A stretch of DNA of 64,000 nucleotides from Acheta domesticus (lineage: Eukaryota > Arthropoda > Insecta > Orthoptera > Gryllidae), in contig JAHLJT010009436.1 of NCBI GenBank assembly GCA_031308135.1, positions 121,435,608 through 121,499,607 on the forward strand, in the 5' to 3' direction. The notes under the pieces were generated by a model. The model searched no databases. It worked only from the letters and a program-made list of their open reading frames with translations, and had not been told where the DNA came from. This document shows positions 57,440 to 64,000 of the stretch, one piece after another (the stretch's first letter is position 1; every line of letters begins with the position of its first letter). Position numbers and translations under genes: made by a program.

Positions 57440-57720
57440 AAGAAGTAGAAGACACAAGAAGAAATATAAGAAGTTACAAAGAAGAAGTAGAAGTTACAAA
57501 GAAGAAGTAGAAGTTACAAAGAAGAAGTAGAAGTTACAAGAAGAAGTAGAAGAGACAAAGAAGTACAAGAAGAGACAAGGAAGTACAAGAAGAGACAAGG
57601 AAGTACAAGAAGAGACAAGGAAGTACAAGAAGAGACAAAGAAGTACAAGAAGAGACAAAGAAGTACAAGAGACAAAGAAGTACAAGAAGAGACAAAGAAG
57701 TAAAAGAGACGAAGTAGAGA
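57440..57720 (+). repeat. Two adjacent 20-bp purine-rich minisatellites
   Basis: 57472-57545 has units AGTTACAAAGAAGAAGTAGA (20 bp) and 57550-57720 has units GAGACAAGGAAGTACAAGAA (20 bp, with AAAG and 10-bp-short variants). The units are related but distinct, so one probably derived from the other. The minus-strand frame is Leu/Ser/Phe-rich as a result. Confidence 0.88.
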
Positions 57721-57789
57721 TGAGATAAGAAAGAAGTAGAAGCTGAAAAAAGAAAAGGAAGAGACGGCAGCAGTGAATGTGATGGCTGA

Positions 57790-58180
57790 TGTAGCGGGAA
57801 GCTACGGTTTAGGAGCCCGGTGCAATGGGCGACTTTGGGGGAAATGGCAACAGTGGGAAAGGCAACAGTGGTGCGAGGTGCGGTGGCCACGGACGGGCGG
57901 GGAAGACCAGAAGCGGCGGAGGCGGGAAGGCGGAGCCAGCAATGCGATGTGGCCGCCAGGAGGGAGGGGAGGGCAGCCTGCGACCCGCACAATATGCATG
58001 CAAACATCGGCGAACTCCGCGGCGGCGACGGCGGCGCCCCGACGGTCGGCAAAATTGAGGGAGCGATTCCGACAAGATTGCGATTTCACACGCGAGCGAG
58101 CAGCGCCTCCTCGTGCCCGCCCACGCACGCGGAGCGGCCCCGCAGCTCACTCTGTCGACACGACGCGTTCTTGTAGAACA
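57790..58180. promoter_or_regulatory. GC-rich CpG block 26
   Basis: CpG-rich, with little simple repeat and ATATGCATGCAAAC near 57991. Several frames are open on both strands; none is recognisable. Confidence 0.35.
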
Positions 58181-58189
58181 GATTGTTTG

Positions 58190-59485
58190 CGACAAGCGAA
58201 ATCGGAAACACGAATGTAAAAATAAAATGAACGAGGTTAACTAATTAGGCGACAGTCTCTGCAATTGTCCTTGGGTGACTGACCTATTGATATGGCTCCA
58301 CTAATTCCATTTTAACGAAGATTTAATTAGGAAGATTAAAGGAGCTGAATATTTGTTTATAATAATTAAGTAAAAAAAGATCTGAAGTTTTTTCCAGAGT
58401 ATTCTTACACATTCATTATAGGTAATATTTAATTCTATTACTCGTATTTTTAACTTAATATACCGTAATAATACACCAAACTTAATTACATAAATAATAC
58501 ACAAAGTTTATATTCGAAACTACTTCTCAATAATTGCTGTAGTTAAAATATTTGACTGAAGAAATATTTATGTATTTAGTAGGTAGGCAATGTTTTTGGT
58601 TTGCCTTAAATATATTACAATGACTAAATCTATAAGGAGATTTATGTTCACGGTCCCTTAATTAGAAACTACGGTCACGAACAAGGTAGATAAAACGTTT
58701 AAACGACATGAAATATTGCTATCTTTTTAATTAAAATCACATTAGGTAGTCTTAATCTTTACGTTTTTGTGCAGTTGTTTTAATGGAATTATAAAACACT
58801 TCACAGAGAATGTTGATAAAGATATCCACAAAAGAAACCCGTTTTCTAAAAAAATATTTTCAGAACTGTCAGAAAGATTAACAAATATTTTATAACAAAG
58901 AATTATGTGTATAGTGCATGTTGATTAATTCGCTTGAAGTGCAATGTATATATTTTATTTTTGCCATATTTTATGATATTGTTCCTCATTGTTTGCTCCA
59001 TCATATTGGCGAGATGTCCAGTAATGACTTATTTTTCTGTTAAGTTTTGCTCTGTAATAATCCATTTAATGAACCAATTTGAACAAAAAATGTACGAGTA
59101 TATTTGATTCTTTCACGAGTAATTCAGAATTTCTTCAAAGAATAATCTCTAAGAGCTATAAATAACAATATAAATATTCAAGAAAGAATTTCTTCGGAGA
59201 AGTTCTATGAGCTGTAAAATAAAAAAAACTGCTCTATCTTTTCAATGCTTGTTTCAACTCGACAAAACATATAACCTTCACGTATTCTATTACATGACAC
59301 ATACATAGCGCACAATATTGACCAGCGCATGTACGTCTGGCAGGTACACAATGCAGCATTTCATCCACAAGTAACAAGACCCGGTTTAAGGCCATTGTCT
59401 CGAAAATAAGTTTGTCGACGCCAAATCTTCCAGACCCGAGAGAATGTTAATCACACCTCCCTCACAACTAGCACTGCATCTTCTC
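58190..59485. other. AT-rich spacer
   Basis: A weak direct repeat of about 40 bp (GAATTTCTTC.....GAGCT.TAAA) lies near 59127 and 59187. Nothing else. Confidence 0.45.
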
Positions 59486-59489
59486 GAGG

Positions 59490-59745
59490 CACTTGCCGCT
59501 TATGGCCCTGAGAGGCACTAAGCTCTCACCGCGCGGCGCAGCCATACGCCACGCCCACTTCCCGCGCGTGGGCGCGCATAAACGTAAGTGAATGTGAAAT
59601 GAGAGAAACTGGCCCGCGGCTGTTGAAAGAACAAGAGAAAACAACGCACCGGGGACGAGAGAATATACTGCAGCGTTCGTGTTCCCCTCGCCGTCGTCCG
59701 TTCCTCGGCGGGAACACGCGGATTCCAGGCGGGGCTCAGAAACCT
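59490..59745. promoter_or_regulatory. Moderately GC-rich block 27
   Basis: CpG present, no repeat, no frame of note. Confidence 0.28.
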
Positions 59746-60840
59746 GTTCAAGCCTAATAAGTCATATTCTGGTTAATTGCCCACGCTCATTTAACTAAAT
59801 TTAATGAATACCTGCTTCCTGTGTCCAGACGCATAAAACAACCAAGAAGGAGTCGGACTACAGGTTTAAGTTGTCAGAAATGGAGGGTAGTGGGTAGGTG
59901 TGGGGAGGCCTGTCTGATACGCTTCTTTCGTGGGGAGGCGACGGAAGATTGCATCCAAGTTATTGCTTGTGACGCCTTTCCTCCCGCCAAGCTACAGACT
60001 TTTTCTCTCTCTCTCTGCCATTACGTCTCGTCGTTGCACTGAACCGTATCGAACTCAAAATTCTTAAAAAATACCTCATAAAATATCACTTCTACTGCTT
60101 TATTTTGTTACTAATTTCATTGTCGTCCAAAGGTTTACAATAAATATGGCAACGCATATGAGCACTTAAAGTGATGTAAGAATGTAAAGTAATGGAGTTC
60201 TGTGAAGGTTTTCAGTCCCGACTTTTTCGAGCGCTGGTGGAAACTTATTCTAAAAAGTACGCTACAGCAACGGAATCGAATTTTTGAGTTCCCATGCATC
60301 AAAGAATATTTTCAATAATGTTTTACAGTAAGGCTTGTCTTTTACCAACAAAAATGTATTTCCAAGTTCCATATGAATGCAAAAGGATGCTCTGTATACG
60401 ACAGACAAAAGCATTTGGTTACCATAATCACGTTACGTTGCGGCCGTTAGTCATAATAGACGAAAATTACATTTTTTTAGTACTGAGACGGTTCTTGTTT
60501 CCACAAGCTGTACTTTTTTGTATTTTTATTTACTACTAAAGGCAAATGGTTTGTTTGTATTCAAACGCCTGAAGATAAAACAATTGGAAGTGTTTACTAA
60601 GCAGAAAGGAATAAAAAATATTGCGGACAGCAATATTTGAAACAAGTTAATTCTGAAAATCTCTCTTACTTAAATTACAACAGTAGTACTTTGAAAATGA
60701 ATAATAATATATCATATTACTGTAAGATAATTGTGAGTTTCATGTAAACGTGCAGTCTAATAATAAAAATTAGATTTTTCGTCTGCAACTCATCTCCTTA
60801 TCTGAACGTTTCATCCAAAACAGCATGTGCAGTACACGGC
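59746..60840. other. AT-rich spacer
   Basis: No feature recognised. Confidence 0.45.
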
Positions 60841-61095
60841 CTAACCACGTGGCGTAACTTGCTAACCAATCAGACGGGAGTAATCAGCTCCTGGAAACGA
60901 TTTGCCTCCCCTGCCGGCGGCGGCGCTAGCGGAGCGCCTGTCGCGACTGGCAGCGGCGGCGGCCCCGAAGGCAACGGGCCTCCAAACAACCACGGAAAAT
61001 TAGCGATATCCGCACCGCCTAGCTGTCGATAAAGTTTTAATACGCAATTCCGCGCGCTGCGTAGAAGGCGGCGGGGGGCCGAGTGGTTACGCATT
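60841..61095. promoter_or_regulatory. GC-rich block 28 with E-box and CCAAT
   Basis: CACGTG (60846-60851) and AACCAATCAG with CCAAT (60866-60870) stand 15 bp apart at the left edge. CpG-rich DNA and AT cores AATTAG (60999-61004) and TTTTAATA near 61035 follow. This pairing is promoter-like, but no transcript start or exon can be supported. Confidence 0.42.
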
Positions 61096-61845
61096 GCTTA
61101 TACGGAGAAGTGGACGAGGTAGAGAGGAGAATGGAGGATAGGACGACATCCCGAGAAGCAGGGAACGTTGTTGTTTTTGCTGGAAGTTATTACAGTCACG
61201 AACGATTTATTATTTGGGCGAATCAAAGGAAGGGTTGAGGATTGAAGGGAAAGGGTGAAGGACGACAAATGCTAAAAAGGATGTATAGAGAATCGTGTGG
61301 TACTCAGCAATTGAATGGTGTGTTGTAGTTGTGATATTAAGCAGATTCTTCCTTTGTCGTACATGAACGCCTGTAAAAGAGCGAATAATTAGCAGTAAAT
61401 AAAAATAGTTGCGTCATAATGAAGGATAAATACAGAAACGGCAAAACATAATTTATGAAACTTGATACTTTATGTAAAAAAACAAAACAAAGAAAAATTG
61501 ACATAGATATGCATGCAGAGGCGGACAGGTGATTAAAGATACTGGTAAATGACCTGCAAAAGGTCAGTGAGTGCTTGATTGATTATTGTAGAATGGATGT
61601 AAATTGACAGTGGAAATTCATGACAAAGCAGCAATGCAATAAAGGTACAGGTGAAGGACAGCTGTACACGTACCTAGACTGATATAACGCGATTGGAATG
61701 TTATTCAGAAGATGCTGGATGATTAAATAAGGTGGAGGATAACGAACAAGAGACTGAACTATACACTCAGAAAAGAAGGTAAGGCAATGCAGTAATAGAA
61801 GCATGCAGAGAACGACACTCCCAGGAAAGCAACGGCCTGGACGGA
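61096..61845. other. Spacer
   Basis: Nothing recognised. Confidence 0.42.
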
Positions 61846-61849
61846 GGAA

Positions 61850-62224
61850 GTGCTGGCGGAGAAGGAAGGCAGTGTCCATTACCGCCGCCTTCACCGCCTT
61901 TACAGGATCTCGGCGTCTCTCATTCACTGTCGCCCCATCCTCCGTCACCACCTCCACCCCCTCAGTCGCTAGTATTCACTCCGTCTCCTCCTCCGCCTCC
62001 GTCCCCTTAGCCGTCTCCCGTCGCTTCTGTTCACTTCGTCTTCTCCTCCTTCACCGCCGCCTCCACCTCCATTCTGCACCGCCAGTTTTCCGTCACCACA
62101 GTTTCCTCCTCCTTCACCTCGGTCTTCTCCTCCTCCTCTTTCACCGCCCCTCCACCTCCGTGCCCTATCCGCCAGCACTCCGTCGCCGCTATTCACTCCG
62201 TCTCCTTCTTCCCCTCCTCCTTCG

Positions 62225-62225
<1 letters not shown>
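61850..62225 (+). repeat. Pyrimidine-rich imperfect repeat (CCTCC/TCACC)
   Basis: The plus strand is almost entirely C/T, with recurring CTCCTCCTTCACC, CGCC and CACTCCGTC phrases. It leads straight into the GCC tract. Confidence 0.65.

Positions 62226-62270
<45 letters not shown>
62226..62270. repeat. (GCC)15 microsatellite
   Basis: Fifteen uninterrupted GCC units, the longest pure trinucleotide tract in the window. Confidence 0.95.
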
Positions 62271-62590
62271 TCGCCCGACGCGGGCCCCATATTCATGCAA
62301 ATGCGCGGCTGGGCGTTCCCGCTTCATTAGGCGTCTCCCCGCTCCCGCTCATCTACATGCGCAATTACAGCTTTTTGACGAGTTTCCAGGCATGGCAGGC
62401 CCGGCCGTTTAAGACGCGACGCCGGGACCGGAGCCTGGGCGGGGCCCTCGAGCGCGCGACGCCCCGTGCGATGGAGGCGACTCCCGAACGGGATGTAGGT
62501 CGCCCGGCAGCGCCTCCGCTGCCGGCTCGCCTCCAGTGTTTAGGCAGACGCCTCCCTGAGGTACGATCAGAGTCGGCGGATAATGGTGGG
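62271..62590. promoter_or_regulatory. GC-rich CpG block 29 with POU octamer
   Basis: Exact octamer ATGCAAAT (62295-62302) follows the GCC tract, then CATTAGGCG and GCGCAATTACAGC phrases and CpG-rich DNA to 62590. Confidence 0.4.
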
Positions 62591-63885
62591 TAGCTATACC
62601 CATACGAGAAATTCCGAGTGGATAATACCTACTCGGAAATATTTCCTGTACGTCAAATTCCAGAAATGAAGTGTCTCGGTATTGCGTTTAGTTAGTTTAG
62701 TTTAGTTTAGTTGATGCCTTATTTTACGTGGCGAGACTCGGGCCATCAGGCCCGCTCTTTTCCTCTGACCACGCAAATTTCACTACGCTCCTTTCACCAA
62801 CTAGCGGAGAAAGAAGGTATTATCTCGGGCGACGAAACAGGCGATTTGAATTTAACTCAGAGGCGTCATTTAGGCTTGAGGATCTTTTACATGCAAGTAA
62901 ATCTACTAACATGGGACAGCCGGCTTTACTTCCCCTCCGAAGGAAGGATTTTTTATCGTCGACTTAAAAGGTAGTTGTATTATCATCTATGTTGCAAGAT
63001 CGGCTCAAAAGTACTGCCATTTTACATGTCTATAGCAACATGACCAAAAAAATCGATTTGCAAAAATTGAAAAATGAGTTTATATAAAAAATGAAAAGGG
63101 CAACGCTGTTTTTGCATTGCAAAAATGAACTCGGCTGAAGATACATACAATAAATGTGATAAAAATTTGATGAAAATTTAAGGACAAATAAGAAAATTTG
63201 AAAAATTATCTTTTGTATATTTCCCTTCCAGTACATTTTCTGGGGAGATGAAGGAAGGAGGGGGTAACTACTCACACGGACTCGAGACCAATCGCTGGCC
63301 CTGGGTGTGATACCTCATTCCTGTTTTTTAAAACTACATCTCCAGAAAAGATTAGAAAATCACACCCCCATGGGGTGAGGTTGAATGAAAGAAAATCAGC
63401 AAACCAACGAGTAGAAATGTGAATGCAAAGATGTCTTATATACAGTTTAAAAGTAGTCTATTTTCAGTTCTTCAAGGTATTTTTCATGGATGCCTAAGAT
63501 TACACACGCACCTGATTTTTTCCTGTTTGAAATCTAAGGAGAAAGGTGTTTAGAAAGGCGAAACACTGAAATGAGATATCAATTTAGTGTCATGTCATGT
63601 TTAATACCAATATTACAGTACAAAATGAGATATAGATAACAGTACAACTATTAAGTATCTATATAATTTTTTCATCTGTATCATAAATATAATATCCACT
63701 TACATTCAAATATACCATAATACAATAAATGCTTACATACTATTAAGTTGTATAAAAAACTACCTAAATGATGTGCTCTTGTTGAAAAAATCAAGACCTA
63801 AAACATTACCACACCCTTAAAGTTTCTGTTATAAAATTCCTGCGTGAAACTCTCCTCGTTGCTACCACCTGAGTAGAAGTCTCCA
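62591..63885. other. AT-rich spacer
   Basis: A GTTTA/TTTAG pentamer run lies at 62693-62716. It is not the insect telomere repeat (TTAGG). No gene recognised. Confidence 0.45.
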
Positions 63886-63889
63886 TGCA

Positions 63890-64000
63890 CGCTTGTTCGT
63901 TTTGCGACTGGCTTCTGCGAAGTCCCCCTAGGTACGTACCTGGCAGCGCATCTCTCACCAGACGCGGTCCCGCCCAGCTCACGGGAGGCCCCCGGCGCGA
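63890..64000. promoter_or_regulatory. GC-rich block 30, cut by the window end
   Basis: Composition rises steeply toward the right edge. Only the left part is visible. Confidence 0.25.

Noticed and set aside
57534..58052. 172-codon minus-strand Leu/Ser/Phe-rich frame resembling a secreted or membrane protein
   Set aside because: Its distinctive half is the complement of the 20-bp minisatellites.
62693..62716. GTTTA/TTTAG run as possible interstitial telomere repeat
   Set aside because: Insect telomeres are TTAGG; this unit lacks the GG and is only about five copies.
1..64000. CRISPR arrays, operons, bacterial promoters or ribosome binding sites
   Set aside because: The content is eukaryotic (LINE, SINE, mariner, hAT, piggyBac traces); no regularly spaced repeat-spacer structure and no prokaryotic gene.

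Overview
This is a eukaryotic, most likely insect, genomic window with no protein-coding gene that I can recognise. AT-rich sequence alternates with about 25 short, GC-rich, CpG-undepleted blocks (roughly 0.2-1 kb each, one every 2-4 kb). The AT-rich part carries decayed transposons of families common in insects: mariner transposase relics, a Jockey-type reverse-transcriptase tail, a second LINE-like tail, tRNA-derived SINEs and several MITEs. I infer an insect, probably with a fairly large genome because gene density is so low. I cannot name the order. The long open frames in the GC-rich blocks (poly Arg/Gly/Ala/Pro or Val-rich) come from simple repeats and lack protein-like composition.

Layout. 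0-5 kb: a piggyBac-like TTAA MITE (94-745), a dispersed repeat, a tRNA-SINE (3757-4232) and a fold-back repeat. 5-12 kb: four GC-rich blocks with homeodomain-type TAATTA/TTTAT cores, separated by plain AT-rich DNA. 12.5-20.4 kb: a degenerate three-unit repeat, SINEs, a GGGGC array, a LINE relic and a 276-bp diverged tandem duplication. 20-30 kb: closely spaced GC blocks with pentanucleotide arrays (GACGC/GACTC; GGGGC). 30-43 kb: two copies of one hAT-type MITE with 8-bp target duplications, each at the upstream edge of a GC block; a mariner transposase relic broken by a SINE and by an AT-rich insert; decameric arrays. 43-52 kb: a Jockey relic, a hammerhead-ribozyme-like fold, and a composite built of two mariner 3' ends in inverted orientation. 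52-64 kb: more GC blocks, a 202-bp palindromic MITE, a pair of 20-bp minisatellites and a (GCC)15 tract.

How it fits together: nothing here forms a pathway. The best reading is a gene desert or a very long intron or intergenic region. Its GC-rich blocks are candidate cis-regulatory elements, some with CCAAT, E-box, CRE or POU-octamer motifs, and the intervening DNA is a graveyard of small transposons. The most distinctive window-wide feature is that nearly all GC-rich tandem arrays have units of 5 or 10 bp (one pair has 20 bp). All calls come from reading the sequence by eye. Family names rest on protein motifs, terminal repeats and target duplications, and boundaries without a visible target duplication are approximate.
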